Origin: a virus
IMG/VR virus record: IMGVR_UViG_3300025674_008651
Coordinates: 1 to 48,364 of that record
Length of the DNA stretch: 48,364 nucleotides
Direction: 5' to 3' (one strand)
Below, one piece after another: positions 32,392-40,582 of this stretch (the stretch's first letter is position 1; every line of letters begins with the position of its first letter). The notes below the pieces were generated by a model that made no database searches, was not told where the DNA came from, and worked only from the letters and a program-made list of their open reading frames with translations. A program made the position numbers and the translations under genes.

Positions 32392-33195
32392 ATGAGTAAA
32401 ATACAAATAGGTGTAGCCTGTGGTTCAAATTGTGAATTATATGTTAATTTTTTAATGAAAACAATAGAAAACACTGTAAGCGATAAAAAAAGAATAGAGT
32501 TTATTTTGGGAATAAATAAGCCGAACGTCAATAGAGAATCTCTTTTAAAATACAAAGATGTTTTTAACATAAAGATTATAGATGCTCTATCAAATGAGCA
32601 TGGATCTATGGGTCATGGATATTGCTTAGATAAAATACTAGAACAAATGAGTTCTGAATATGGAATGATTGTTGATTGTGACGTTGCATTTTTAGAAAAA
32701 GATTGGGATGTTAAACTAATAAATGAGCTTGATGATAAAAAAATTATCATCGGAGCCGCAACAGAAAACAATCATCACCATTATTATAATTTTCCTTTCA
32801 CGATTATGGTTTTATTTAAAACTAAAATTTTAAAAACCTTAAATGTTTCTTTTAAGCCAAAATTAGTTGATATAATCTTGACAGAAAAAAATGCAAAACT
32901 TTTTGGAAGAAAAGTCGGAGACAAAATACATTTAGATACTGCGTGGCAATTGCCGCTAAAGATAAAAAGCGCGGGCTACGATGGTATATCATTGCCACTG
33001 ATCAGCCCTAGATGTGACCATGGAAGAGAGAATATGCTGTTTATGAAAGAAGGGATGAGAGGCGAAGAACACCAGTTAAATGGGGTGCCAATATTTACAC
33101 ATGTAGGTCGATCATCTACAAGAGTATTTTCTAGTGATCCTATTGTGATAAAATGGAAGAACAGGGTGGAAGAGTGGTTGGAAGAAAAAAGATAG
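32392..33195 (+). CDS. GT-A type glycosyltransferase-like protein
   Basis: The 267-residue protein reads IQIGVACGSNCELYVNFLMK (first strand and nucleotide loop), EFILGINKPNVN, and YGMIVDCDVAFLEKDWD, where DCD is the likely DxD metal motif. HLDTAWQLPLKI and CDHGRENM complete the domain. The pattern fits a GT2-like or related GT-A enzyme with diverged edges. Its 3' end overlaps the next gene by up to 43 bases. Confidence 0.75.
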   Translation: MSKIQIGVACGSNCELYVNFLMKTIENTVSDKKRIEFILGINKPNVNRESLLKYKDVFNIKIIDALSNEHGSMGHGYCLDKILEQMSSEYGMIVDCDVAFLEKDWDVKLINELDDKKIIIGAATENNHHHYYNFPFTIMVLFKTKILKTLNVSFKPKLVDIILTEKNAKLFGRKVGDKIHLDTAWQLPLKIKSAGYDGISLPLISPRCDHGRENMLFMKEGMRGEEHQLNGVPIFTHVGRSSTRVFSSDPIVIKWKNRVEEWLEEKR

Positions 33196-34352
33196 CAATT
33201 TTTTTAGGAGACTGTTTTTGGAGTAGCACGCCTTATGATGGCATACCTCTATATAACTTTTTAAAAAATCATTATAGCGTAGATTTTTTAATGTTTGAAT
33301 CTGATATAAGATTAAACAAAGTCTTTAATTCTAGTGAAAAGTTTAATTTTGATACAAAAAAATTTAAAAATTTAAGTAATTTAAAAAAAATCAAAAATTG
33401 GGATGATCTTTATAATGTTTCTTTAAACTATTCTCTCATAATAACAAGCTCTCGTATCGCTCCAAAAACAAGATTTCCATTTAAGTCAAAAAAATTTAGA
33501 AGTTTGACCGAGTGTCCCATCGCAGTATGGGATATTGGGGGAGCCGACATATTAACAGATGCAGTCCAATTTGCTGATTATTTTTTTGTCAAAGGACCTA
33601 TCTGGAAAAAGTGGATGATAAAAATGGGTTACGATGAAAAAACAATTTTTATCACCGGCTCGCCACATTATGACAAATATTTAGAAGAGTATGAAACACA
33701 CGCTATCGAAAAGGTGTTGAATCGTCAACAATTTAATGAAAAATACGATTTAAAATATGAAAAAAGAATATTGCTAGCTCCTAGCAATCCTGCGAGCCAC
33801 ACTAAACAATTTAATGAAAGTATGAATTCTTTAGAAACCATGGTTAGATTGTGTGAGAAAAATAACATTGAGCTACTTCTTAAAACCTACCCTCACGATT
33901 ACATATTTTACGATAATGAGATTCCATACAGCGGCATTTACAAGAGAAAGTATACTAATAAACCACAATACCAATATATTGCAGACATGTTCCCGACAAT
34001 TAAAATTGTTGAAAGTCAGGATCATTTTGCAGCAGTTAAACATGTTGATAAAATTTACAACATGGCGGGTAGTAGCATAGCTTGGGAAACTTTCTTCACA
34101 AACTCGGTTTCTTATTCGACAAACTTTAAAAAACAAAAATACTATAAAAAATTATCTTATTTACCAGAATATATTGAATTTCCTGACGAAGAAATGAACA
34201 TTCATGTAGATAATTGTGAACAAATCATAAAAGGGGCGTATAATATAAATAAAGATTTGTGTTCTAATTTTATTTTAAAAAATTTTATTTTAAAAGAGAT
34301 ATCAATCTTTAATATATTTGAAGCAGTTAAACAAATTTTAAATGGTCATTAG
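33153..34352 (+). CDS. GT-B glycosyltransferase / CDP-glycerol-phosphotransferase-like protein
   Basis: The protein has up to 399 residues; the true start may be a little downstream (GTG 33174), as the listed ATG gives a 43-base overlap. KKIAIFLGDCFWSSTPYDGIPLYNFL begins the first Rossmann domain. FITGSPHYDKYLEEY, RILLAPSNPASHTKQF, ELLLKTYPHDY and YNMAGSSIAWETFFTNS follow the order seen in CDP-glycerol/poly-glycerol-phosphate transferases and UDP-GlcNAc 2-epimerase-like folds. The final GSS-AWE segment binds the nucleotide phosphate in such enzymes. It could transfer a sugar or a polyol phosphate. Confidence 0.75.
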   Translation: MEEQGGRVVGRKKIAIFLGDCFWSSTPYDGIPLYNFLKNHYSVDFLMFESDIRLNKVFNSSEKFNFDTKKFKNLSNLKKIKNWDDLYNVSLNYSLIITSSRIAPKTRFPFKSKKFRSLTECPIAVWDIGGADILTDAVQFADYFFVKGPIWKKWMIKMGYDEKTIFITGSPHYDKYLEEYETHAIEKVLNRQQFNEKYDLKYEKRILLAPSNPASHTKQFNESMNSLETMVRLCEKNNIELLLKTYPHDYIFYDNEIPYSGIYKRKYTNKPQYQYIADMFPTIKIVESQDHFAAVKHVDKIYNMAGSSIAWETFFTNSVSYSTNFKKQKYYKKLSYLPEYIEFPDEEMNIHVDNCEQIIKGAYNINKDLCSNFILKNFILKEISIFNIFEAVKQILNGH

Positions 34353-34355
34353 TAG

Positions 34356-35273
34356 ATGAAAATTCTGTGTATAACCCCCGTAAAACATTTAAATGGCGTA
34401 GCCGAACTTCTCTCCTCTAAAGGAGAAACATTCTATTACGAGGGGCATAAAAAAGCAGAGATAAGACAGATATTACTACGCAACAATATAGATGTAATAG
34501 TGTGTAACCCTAATCAGCAACTCTACTTAATTGATAAAGAAATATTAGACGGAACTTCTGTAAAGATAATTAATACTTGTTCAACTGGGCTAAATCATAT
34601 TGATTTAGAGTATTGTAAATCAAAAAGAATTAAAATACAATGTCTTAAAAATGATTACAAACTTATTAATCAACTACCTTCTACATCCGAACTAGCTTTT
34701 GGTTTAATGGTTTCACTTTTAAGAAAAATTCCTTCAAGCCAATCCCATGTTTCAAAATATCAGTGGGACTACACCCAGTTTATGGGTAGGCAGGTTAAAG
34801 ATTTAAAAATAGGAATTGTTGGCTATGGTCGCCTCGGTAAAATGATGCATAAATTTTGTCAAGCATTTGAAGCAGAGGTCTATATCTGCGATCCATACAA
34901 ACCAGAGGGGACAAATACGTTAGAGGAAATATTTTTAAATTGTGATGTTGTTTCTCTTCACGTTCATGTGACGAATGAAACAAGACATATGATTAATAAG
35001 GATTTGTTAAATCTTGCCACTAAAGAACTTTATTTAGTTAATACTTCAAGAGGCGAGGTGGTAAGGGAGGAAGACATTGTTTCTGCTTTAGCTAATAACA
35101 AATTAACTGGTTATGCCACAGATGTAGTACAAGATGAATTTGGGTCTTTAAAGCAATCTCCAATTATAGCTGCAATGAACGAGGGCGAAAACATAATAGT
35201 AACACCTCACGTTGGAGGCATGACTGTTGAAGGTCAGACAAAAGCTTATAAATGGTCGATAGGAAAATTATAA
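34356..35273 (+). CDS. D-2-hydroxyacid dehydrogenase family protein (SerA-like)
   Basis: KIGIVGYGRLGKMMHKF is the NAD-binding GxGxxG. The catalytic triad is visible: NTSRGEVV (Arg), TDVVQDE (Glu/Asp) and TPHVGGMT (His). INTCSTGLNHIDLEYCKSK is the typical substrate-domain loop. At 305 residues it lacks the regulatory ACT domain of PGDH. In such islands these enzymes supply a 2-keto or 2-hydroxy acid, or oxidise a sugar acid; the substrate is not clear. Confidence 0.88.
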   Translation: MKILCITPVKHLNGVAELLSSKGETFYYEGHKKAEIRQILLRNNIDVIVCNPNQQLYLIDKEILDGTSVKIINTCSTGLNHIDLEYCKSKRIKIQCLKNDYKLINQLPSTSELAFGLMVSLLRKIPSSQSHVSKYQWDYTQFMGRQVKDLKIGIVGYGRLGKMMHKFCQAFEAEVYICDPYKPEGTNTLEEIFLNCDVVSLHVHVTNETRHMINKDLLNLATKELYLVNTSRGEVVREEDIVSALANNKLTGYATDVVQDEFGSLKQSPIIAAMNEGENIIVTPHVGGMTVEGQTKAYKWSIGKL

Positions 35274-35274
35274 A

Positions 35275-35973
35275 ATGCATATATATGAATCAGCCTTTGA
35301 TCTTGAACAAAGAGAGGCAATTACAAAAAAAATTCAAGAATTTATAGAAAATAGAGATCAGATTACAATGTTGGTGATTGGCTCACCAGATTGCAAAGAA
35401 ATAAAAAATTTAAGTGAAAAAATTAAAGAAAAAATAAATTTATTTGTTTTTGACTTTGAAATAAAACGCGGTAAAATATCAAATAATTTTAAAAAATCTT
35501 TTAATTTTTATGAAGAGTACTCTGGCGATTTTTTTAAAAATATAGAAAAAATTAAGATAAAGGCAGACTTTGTTTTTCATCGATGGTTTTTGCACCATTG
35601 TACAGATCATCAAAAGATAGAATCGTTTAAGATAATTAAAAATTTGCTAGCAAATGAGGGTGAGTTATTAATAATAGACTGGATGATACCGGATTATTCT
35701 TCTGAACAGGAAAGGTGGAAATCATCAAAAAAATACTATAAATACCACGAACAGCATGGTTTAAAGATTGCAAAAAACAAACAAGAACATAATTTTTCAA
35801 AAATAAACACTCCCAACGGAAAAGGTGGAAAGTTTATTTCTCATCAAAAATTAGAAGAAATTATGAAAAAAGAAAATTTAGAGTTTAAACGAGAGATCCT
35901 ACACCAGTCAAAAGTAGAAGATCCAGAATTGTTTGGGGCAAATTTATACATATGCAAGGAAGGAGGTAATTAA
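35275..35973 (+). CDS. SAM-dependent methyltransferase-like protein
   Basis: The 232-residue protein has TMLVIGSPDCKEIKNLSEKI (motif I position), FVFDFEIKRG, FVFHRWFLHHCTDHQKI (a catalytic-region motif) and ANEGELLIIDWMIPD (the post-motif of class I methyltransferases). HRWFLHH recalls the LHH/VLHH of SAM methyltransferases acting on small molecules. Its stop shares a base with the next start. It probably methylates an island intermediate. The Gly-rich loop is weak, so the call is moderate. Confidence 0.7.
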   Translation: MHIYESAFDLEQREAITKKIQEFIENRDQITMLVIGSPDCKEIKNLSEKIKEKINLFVFDFEIKRGKISNNFKKSFNFYEEYSGDFFKNIEKIKIKADFVFHRWFLHHCTDHQKIESFKIIKNLLANEGELLIIDWMIPDYSSEQERWKSSKKYYKYHEQHGLKIAKNKQEHNFSKINTPNGKGGKFISHQKLEEIMKKENLEFKREILHQSKVEDPELFGANLYICKEGGN

Positions 35974-36509
35974 TGAAAATATTAGCAATCATACCAGCAA
36001 AATTAGACTCAAAAAGGCTATCAAGGAAAAACATTAGAGAACTAAATGGAAGACCGATGTTAATACATTCAGTTGAATATGCAAAAAATAGCAAATACGA
36101 TGTGGATGTGATCGTTTCTTCTGAAAGTGATATCGTCAAGAGTTTATGCGAACAAAATAATATAAAATTTCATAAAAGACAATTGTCTTTATGCGGTGAA
36201 ACTGAAGTTGTTGATGTTTACTTGAATGTTGTAAGAGCGGTACTTGGCAAATACGACCTTGTAGTAGGTCTTCAACCCGATAATCCAAATAGATCACATA
36301 CTCTTGATGAGTGTATTGATTATATGATTGAAAACAAATACGATGATTTGATTACTGTGAATCCAAGTTATAAGCGTAGTGGTTCCGTTCGGATATTTAA
36401 GTATGATTATTTATATTCTGGTCAAGTAAGTAAAAGATTGGGCTGTATCAAGGATGAAGCTGTGGACATTCATTACGAATCAGATTTAGAATTGATAAGG
36501 GAGTGTTAA
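35973..36509 (+). CDS. neuA: CMP-nonulosonate cytidylyltransferase-like (compact NeuA)
   Basis: IIPAKLDSKRLSRKNIREL is the CTP-binding signature of NeuA/KdsB enzymes, followed by GRPMLIHSVEYA, VIVSSESDIVKS and VGLQPDNPNR (the LQPTSP motif in altered form). The C-terminus AVDIHYESDLELIRE matches the IDI-x4-DL end of the family, so the gene is complete although only 178 residues against about 220-230 normally; the middle is shorter. It should charge a nine-carbon acidic sugar (sialic, legionaminic or pseudaminic type) with CMP. Its NeuB partner is at 37095, two genes on. Confidence 0.85.
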   Translation: MKILAIIPAKLDSKRLSRKNIRELNGRPMLIHSVEYAKNSKYDVDVIVSSESDIVKSLCEQNNIKFHKRQLSLCGETEVVDVYLNVVRAVLGKYDLVVGLQPDNPNRSHTLDECIDYMIENKYDDLITVNPSYKRSGSVRIFKYDYLYSGQVSKRLGCIKDEAVDIHYESDLELIREC

Positions 36510-36510
36510 A

Positions 36511-37107
36511 ATGTTATATACAAAAAAAATGAAGCGCACGTTCAAGGGTCATGCGCTAGATCAAATAACTCAATTAAAAGAAAAATACTGTGTAAGTCTA
36601 AATAATCCAATTATAGCTGATATTGGTGCTAATATTGGATATTGGTCTGAATCATTTTTAGAAATCTATCCTGCATGTGAACTTCACGCATATGAGCCAC
36701 ACCCGGATAACTTAAAAGAACTAAAACAATTAAACGATGGTAGACTTACAATACATGAATACGGACTGTTTGACTCTGATGGTGAGTTTACAATAGGAAT
36801 GCGTTCTGATGGCAAATCAAATAATGGAACCTATGGAATCTTTAATAAAGAAAATCCAACTAGCGTTCCTTTCAAAAACGCGAACAATGAAACTATAAGA
36901 CCAAACATTGTTAAAATGGATGCGGAGGGCGCTGAACCAAATATACTAGAGTGTTCGGATTTCTTTTCAGAAACAAAGGCAATTTTAATTGAATTACTTC
37001 ATAGGGATGACTTTGGCTTGAACCAAAAAATCGAAAATAATTTAAAAAAACTTGGATTTAAATATAAGTGTAGTTTAGGGAGAAACGATCAACTATGGTT
37101 AAGATAA
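36511..37107 (+). CDS. FkbM-family methyltransferase
   Basis: VSLNNPIIADIGANIGYWSE is the SAM-binding DxGANxG of FkbM enzymes. LHAYEPHPDNLKELK and NIVKMDAEGAEPNILE are the other two signatures, the second having the KxDxEGxE motif. At 198 residues it is a compact single domain. FkbM proteins O-methylate sugars and polyketides; here the target is probably a sugar hydroxyl in the island's glycan. It overlaps the neuB-like gene by 13 bases. Confidence 0.9.
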   Translation: MLYTKKMKRTFKGHALDQITQLKEKYCVSLNNPIIADIGANIGYWSESFLEIYPACELHAYEPHPDNLKELKQLNDGRLTIHEYGLFDSDGEFTIGMRSDGKSNNGTYGIFNKENPTSVPFKNANNETIRPNIVKMDAEGAEPNILECSDFFSETKAILIELLHRDDFGLNQKIENNLKKLGFKYKCSLGRNDQLWLR

Positions 37108-37895
37108 TTGCAGAAATAGGGTGGAATCACTGTGGTGATATGAACTTAGCCAAAGAAATGATTTTGGCAGCGCACAACAGTGGCGCTGATTACGCAAAAT
37201 TTCAAACATGGTCTGTTGATAGGCTTAAATCTGGCAGTTGGGACTATGATGGTAGAAGACAAATATATGAAAAAGCTGAATTGACACATGAAAAACATTT
37301 AGAGTTGAAAAAATACTGTGAATTGATTGGTATTAAATTTTTATCTAGTGTTTTTAGTATAGAAGATGCTAAAATGTTAGTTAAAATAGGGTGTAAAGAG
37401 GTTAAAATACCAAGTTTTGAGTCTAGAAATGAAGCGTTGATTGCATATTGCTTAAAAAATTTTAAAACTGTTTTTATGTCTACTGGCACCTCTTCTTACG
37501 ATGAGATTAGGAACGTTTATGAAAAAATAAACCATGAAAGTTTTTATTTATTACATTGTGTATCTTCTTACCCATGCAAGCCGGATATAGCAAATATACC
37601 AAAAATGTTAAAATTAAAACAATTAACAGAAAAAATTGGGTATAGCGATCACATACAAGGGGTTGAATCGGCAAAGGTCGCGATTGAGTTTGGCGCTAAA
37701 GTAATTGAAAAGCACTTTACTACAGATAACGATTTGCCGGGAAGAGATAATAAATTTGCAATTTTACCAAGCGATATGAAAAATTTATCAAATTATATAA
37801 AGCTGAGAAACGAAATGCTAATTGATCATGGCTCTGGATATCAAAGCTGTGAGAAGGACTCAAGAGAAAATTATGCAGGCAGATTTGATGGATAA
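37095..37895 (+). CDS. neuB: N-acetylneuraminate-type synthase, TIM barrel only (NeuB-like)
   Basis: NeuB enzymes join phosphoenolpyruvate to a six-carbon amino sugar to make a nonulosonic acid. Landmarks are AEIGWNHCGDMNLAKEMI (metal and PEP region), GADYAKFQTW, KFLSSVFS, STGTSSYDEI, IGYSDHIQG and AKVIEKHFTTDNDLPGRDN. The protein stops at 266 residues, just where the barrel ends (ENYAGRFDG), so the C-terminal SAF/antifreeze-like domain that normally completes the active site (total about 345) is absent. It may pair with a stand-alone SAF protein or work on a different sugar. It is close to neuA and FkbM genes. Confidence 0.88.
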   Translation: MVKIIAEIGWNHCGDMNLAKEMILAAHNSGADYAKFQTWSVDRLKSGSWDYDGRRQIYEKAELTHEKHLELKKYCELIGIKFLSSVFSIEDAKMLVKIGCKEVKIPSFESRNEALIAYCLKNFKTVFMSTGTSSYDEIRNVYEKINHESFYLLHCVSSYPCKPDIANIPKMLKLKQLTEKIGYSDHIQGVESAKVAIEFGAKVIEKHFTTDNDLPGRDNKFAILPSDMKNLSNYIKLRNEMLIDHGSGYQSCEKDSRENYAGRFDG

Positions 37896-38529
37896 GGTAA
37901 GTGTAATTATTAGAAATAAGAACGAGAGTCAATTTATAGGATTCGCCCTTCAATCAGTTTGTGATCACTTACCTAATTCTAATGTTGTTGTGGTAGACGA
38001 TAATTCTTTAGATGATTCCATGGATATTGTAAAAATGTTTAATACAAGATTAAACATAAAAACAATTAAAATTGATGACTATTCACCAGGAAAAGCATTA
38101 AATATAGCAATTAATTATTGCCAGCATGAAACTATTTTAATATTGTCTGCCCATGCTCAGATTGTAAGAATGGATCTGCACTCTGTAAAGAAAAAATTAA
38201 AAAAATTTGCCGCAGTATTTGGAAACCAAACACCAATATATCGTGGTAAAAAGATTACAAAAAGATATATTTGGTCTCATTTTATTGATGGCGAGGTAAC
38301 AAATATGTGGTCCGACATTGAAAATCGACCTTTTTTACACAATGCTTTTTGTTTTTATAATAAAAAAGACTTAATCGATCTACCATTTGATGAAAGCTTA
38401 TCTGGAAAAGAAGATAGGTATTGGGCTATAGATCTACTGAAGAAGAAAAAATCTTACTTGTATACACCAGAAATAGAGGTTAATCATTATTACACTGTTA
38501 ATGGCGCAACTTGGAAAGGCATTGGATAG
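37888..38529 (+). CDS. Glycosyltransferase family 2-like
   Basis: The preferred start is ATG 37888 (MDKVSVIIRNKNESQFI), overlapping the neuB-like gene by 8 bases; upstream ATGs at 37822 and 37873 are in frame. VSVIIRNKNESQFIGFAL, VVVVDDNSLDDSMDIV and PGKALNIAINYCQ are GT2 signatures. ILSAHAQI stands where DxD is expected, so the metal site is altered. FDESLSGKEDRYWAIDL resembles the ED acceptor-side motif. At about 213 residues it is the shortest GT in the island. It ends before a short non-coding gap. Confidence 0.8.
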   Translation: MDKVSVIIRNKNESQFIGFALQSVCDHLPNSNVVVVDDNSLDDSMDIVKMFNTRLNIKTIKIDDYSPGKALNIAINYCQHETILILSAHAQIVRMDLHSVKKKLKKFAAVFGNQTPIYRGKKITKRYIWSHFIDGEVTNMWSDIENRPFLHNAFCFYNKKDLIDLPFDESLSGKEDRYWAIDLLKKKKSYLYTPEIEVNHYYTVNGATWKGIG

Positions 38530-38587
38530 AACTTTTTAAATTAAAAAAAACTTAATTTGTGTTAAAATTAAAAAAAGGGGGTTGTGC
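38530..38587 (+). promoter_or_regulatory. Intergenic gap with candidate extended -10 promoter
   Basis: This is the only gap over 50 bases inside the glycan island. It is nearly all A/T. TGTTAAAAT (38560-38568) fits an extended -10 (TG-n-TAAAAT) after A-rich tracts; no good -35 is seen. GGGGG just before the next start acts as ribosome site. A 7-base AT-only inverted repeat (AAATTAA ... TTAATTT) lies upstream but is too weak to call a terminator. Confidence 0.45.
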
Positions 38588-39511
38588 ATGAGTAGATGTT
38601 TGGTTACTGGTTATAAAGGATATATTGGAAATAAATTATATAATAAATTAAAACAACTGGGTCATGATGTAATTGGTATAGATTTGCAAGATGGTCACGA
38701 CATTAACAGCGATTTAAATCACGGTTTAGATAAGAAATCATTTCATCCGAAGTATTATAATTTTAAGCCTGAATACATTTTTCACTTAGCATATATTCCA
38801 AGAGTAGCCTATAGTGTTGAAAATCCCGTAGAGACAACAAAAAATAACATTCTATGCACAACAAACGTTTTAAATTTTGCAAAATCGGTTGCAGCAAAAA
38901 GAGTTATTTTTTCAAGCTCTTCTTCTGTTGTTGGAGATGGTGACGGACCCGTTAGCCCATACGCACTACAAAAACTTTATGACGAAATGCAGTGTAGGCT
39001 ATGGTCTAAAATTTATGGCTTAGACACAGTGTCTTTAAGATATTTCAATGTTTATTCAGAAGATCAGGAGGCTAAAACTGCATACGCTACTGCTATAGCT
39101 AATTGGATGCACTATATAAAAGGAGACAAGAAGCCATTTTTAAATGGTGATGGCGAGAACAGAAGGGACATGTTGCATGTTAATGACGCAGTGTCGGCAA
39201 ATGTGTTCGCTATGAATTATGATGGACTATTTGCAGGAAAGTCTTTTGATGTTGGCACGGGAGACAATATATCTTTAAATGAAGTAATTAAAATAATACA
39301 TAGTCACTTCCCAGAAGTAGAGTTTGAAAGGCGTCCACCAAGAAAGGGGGATGTTTTACTTACCAGGGCAAAAACATCAGATCTTAAAAAGCTGGGCTGG
39401 GAAACCACTGTGGATATAAACAGTGGGATAAATTCCTGTTTTAAACAGTTAAAACAATATAAGCAGGGTATTGGAAGATCTCAATTTAGAAATAACAATG
39501 GAGTAATGTAA
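38588..39511 (+). CDS. NAD-dependent nucleotide-sugar epimerase (extended SDR)
   Basis: The start is placed at ATG 38588 (MSRCLVTGYKGYIGNKL), with GGGGG about 7 bases upstream. CLVTGYKGYIGNKLYNKL is the GxxGxxG site. HLAYIPRVAYSVENP, FSSSSSVVGDG, SPYALQKLYDE (Tyr-x3-Lys), LRYFNVYS and RRDMLHVNDAV complete the GalE/WbpP-like plan. At 307 residues it is intact. Typical products are UDP-galactose, UDP-GalNAc or their uronic acids. It may have its own promoter and closes the island. Confidence 0.9.
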   Translation: MSRCLVTGYKGYIGNKLYNKLKQLGHDVIGIDLQDGHDINSDLNHGLDKKSFHPKYYNFKPEYIFHLAYIPRVAYSVENPVETTKNNILCTTNVLNFAKSVAAKRVIFSSSSSVVGDGDGPVSPYALQKLYDEMQCRLWSKIYGLDTVSLRYFNVYSEDQEAKTAYATAIANWMHYIKGDKKPFLNGDGENRRDMLHVNDAVSANVFAMNYDGLFAGKSFDVGTGDNISLNEVIKIIHSHFPEVEFERRPPRKGDVLLTRAKTSDLKKLGWETTVDINSGINSCFKQLKQYKQGIGRSQFRNNNGVM

Positions 39512-39696
39512 TGAAACTATCAGATCAAGCACTAGGAGCCGTAATGATGGCTCTACAAAAGTCACTACTAGAACAATCAGACATTGTACCAGTTCTTAAA
39601 AATTTTGACTTTGTTCTAGATGGCGAAGAGTTATCAGTAACTAACCCACCAACCTTTAAGGTTGATGAGCAGCAGTCTGAGTTTGTTTATGAATAA
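39511..39696 (+). CDS. Small conserved phage protein
   Basis: This 61-residue protein starts MKLSDQALGAVMMALQKSL, a helix, followed by a strand-rich part (FDFVLDGEELSVTNPPTF). From memory, small proteins with this start are frequent in marine T4-like phages near late genes, without a known function. It starts in a TAATG overlap and its end overlaps the cupin start by 8 bases. Confidence 0.75.
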   Translation: MKLSDQALGAVMMALQKSLLEQSDIVPVLKNFDFVLDGEELSVTNPPTFKVDEQQSEFVYE

Positions 39697-40051
39697 GATA
39701 ATTAAAAAGCCATGGGGACATGAAGAAATCATAGTTCATACTGACAAATATGTTATGAAAAAACTATGGATCAATGAAGGGCAACGACTTTCAAGACAGT
39801 TTCATGTTAAGAAGGATGAGACTGTGTTTGTTTCAAAGGGAACATTGCTTTTAGATTTATCAACAAATGATCTTGAGAGCAATATTATGAGGCTTGAAGA
39901 GGGTCAATCGTGGAGAATTATTCCAAACACCATCCACAGATTCACAGCCCCTGATGATCAGCCAGTAGAGCTTTTTGAAGTTTCTACTCCAGAATTAGAT
40001 GATGTTGTAAGGTTATCTGATGATTACGGGAGATCAGGTGCCGAAGTATAA
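39689..40051 (+). CDS. Cupin, ManC C-terminal (phosphomannose isomerase type II-like)
   Basis: The start at ATG 39689 (MNKIIKKPWGHEEIIVHT) gives 120 residues. KPWGHEEIIVHTDKYVMKKL, RLSRQFHVKKDETVFV, GQSWRIIPNTIHRF and VSTPELDDVVRLSDDYGR match the cupin half of bifunctional mannose-6-phosphate isomerase/ManC enzymes, including the metal ligands (His-x-Lys-x2-Glu and the later His). As a stand-alone domain it could isomerise mannose-6-phosphate/fructose-6-phosphate or a related sugar and may serve the glycan island. It is translated with the small gene before it. Confidence 0.88.
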   Translation: MNKIIKKPWGHEEIIVHTDKYVMKKLWINEGQRLSRQFHVKKDETVFVSKGTLLLDLSTNDLESNIMRLEEGQSWRIIPNTIHRFTAPDDQPVELFEVSTPELDDVVRLSDDYGRSGAEV

Positions 40052-40280
40052 ATTTAACTGCGATTATTGTAATAGACAATGGTGGGAGTGGATGGGGATA
40101 AAAGATCCAATTCCAACAGAATGTCCTCATTGTGAACAGGGCAAGCCCTACAAAGTTCCTACAAACTTTGTTACAATAAGCAAGAAAGAAGAAAAAAAGT
40201 CTGCTAAAGAAAATGTGATTGATCACATTGAAGAAAACAGAGAAATCTTAAAGCAGATGAAAGCTGAGGCAACCAAATGA
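40038..40280 (+). CDS. Small zinc-ribbon protein
   Basis: The start is placed at GTG 40038, with GGGAG 5 bases upstream; an in-frame ATG at 40020 exists. KFNCDYCNRQWW and TECPHCEQG form a CxxC-x(about 17)-CxxC zinc ribbon. The C-terminus is a charged helix (SKKEEKKSAKENVIDHIEEN). At 80 residues it is likely a protein- or nucleic-acid-binding adaptor. It precedes the membrane-anchored gene and the late sigma gene by short overlaps, so a transcription link is possible but unproven. Confidence 0.75.
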   Translation: MPKYKFNCDYCNRQWWEWMGIKDPIPTECPHCEQGKPYKVPTNFVTISKKEEKKSAKENVIDHIEENREILKQMKAEATK

Positions 40281-40582
40281 TCGTTACACTAACAATAGTT
40301 ACAATTACCCTCTCAATCGCTCTAGGATTGGCTGTGTGGTATGTTAAAGGTTTACTTAGGGTAATGTATCAAATGACCGTAGATGTCCAACAGATGGAAG
40401 ATAAGATGGTTGAATTCTCAAAGCATTTAGACAATGTTTATGAGATGGAGATGTTTTATGGGGATGAAACCCTTGGTCAACTCATCCGTCACTCTAAAGA
40501 AGTCGTTGATAGTATTAGCAAGTTCAGAAACTTATTTGAGATAGAAAATGGAACAACAGAAACAGAGACGGAAGAGAACTAA
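40277..40582 (+). CDS. Small membrane-anchored helical protein
   Basis: The N-terminus has a single transmembrane helix (VTLTIVTITLSIALGLAVWYV), then a helical, mostly acidic cytoplasmic part (MYQMTVDVQQMEDKMVEFSKHL). The 101-residue protein starts in an ATGA overlap and overlaps the late sigma gene by 35 bases. No family is recognised. Confidence 0.72.
   Translation: MIVTLTIVTITLSIALGLAVWYVKGLLRVMYQMTVDVQQMEDKMVEFSKHLDNVYEMEMFYGDETLGQLIRHSKEVVDSISKFRNLFEIENGTTETETEEN

Noticed and set aside
35737-35744. TATAAATA on the + strand upstream of the NeuA-like gene
   Set aside because: It lies inside a coding region about 230 bases before the next start, so a promoter cannot be claimed without RNA data.
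38538-38558. Possible terminator hairpin (AAATTAA ... TTAATTT)
   Set aside because: The stem is 7 A/T pairs only and has no G/C; too weak to support a terminator call.
20450-39511. Host chromosome LPS cluster rather than phage DNA
   Set aside because: The genes are continuous with phage-type genes on both sides in the same strand and overlap style; no breakpoint is visible. Assembly error remains possible but has no support in the sequence.
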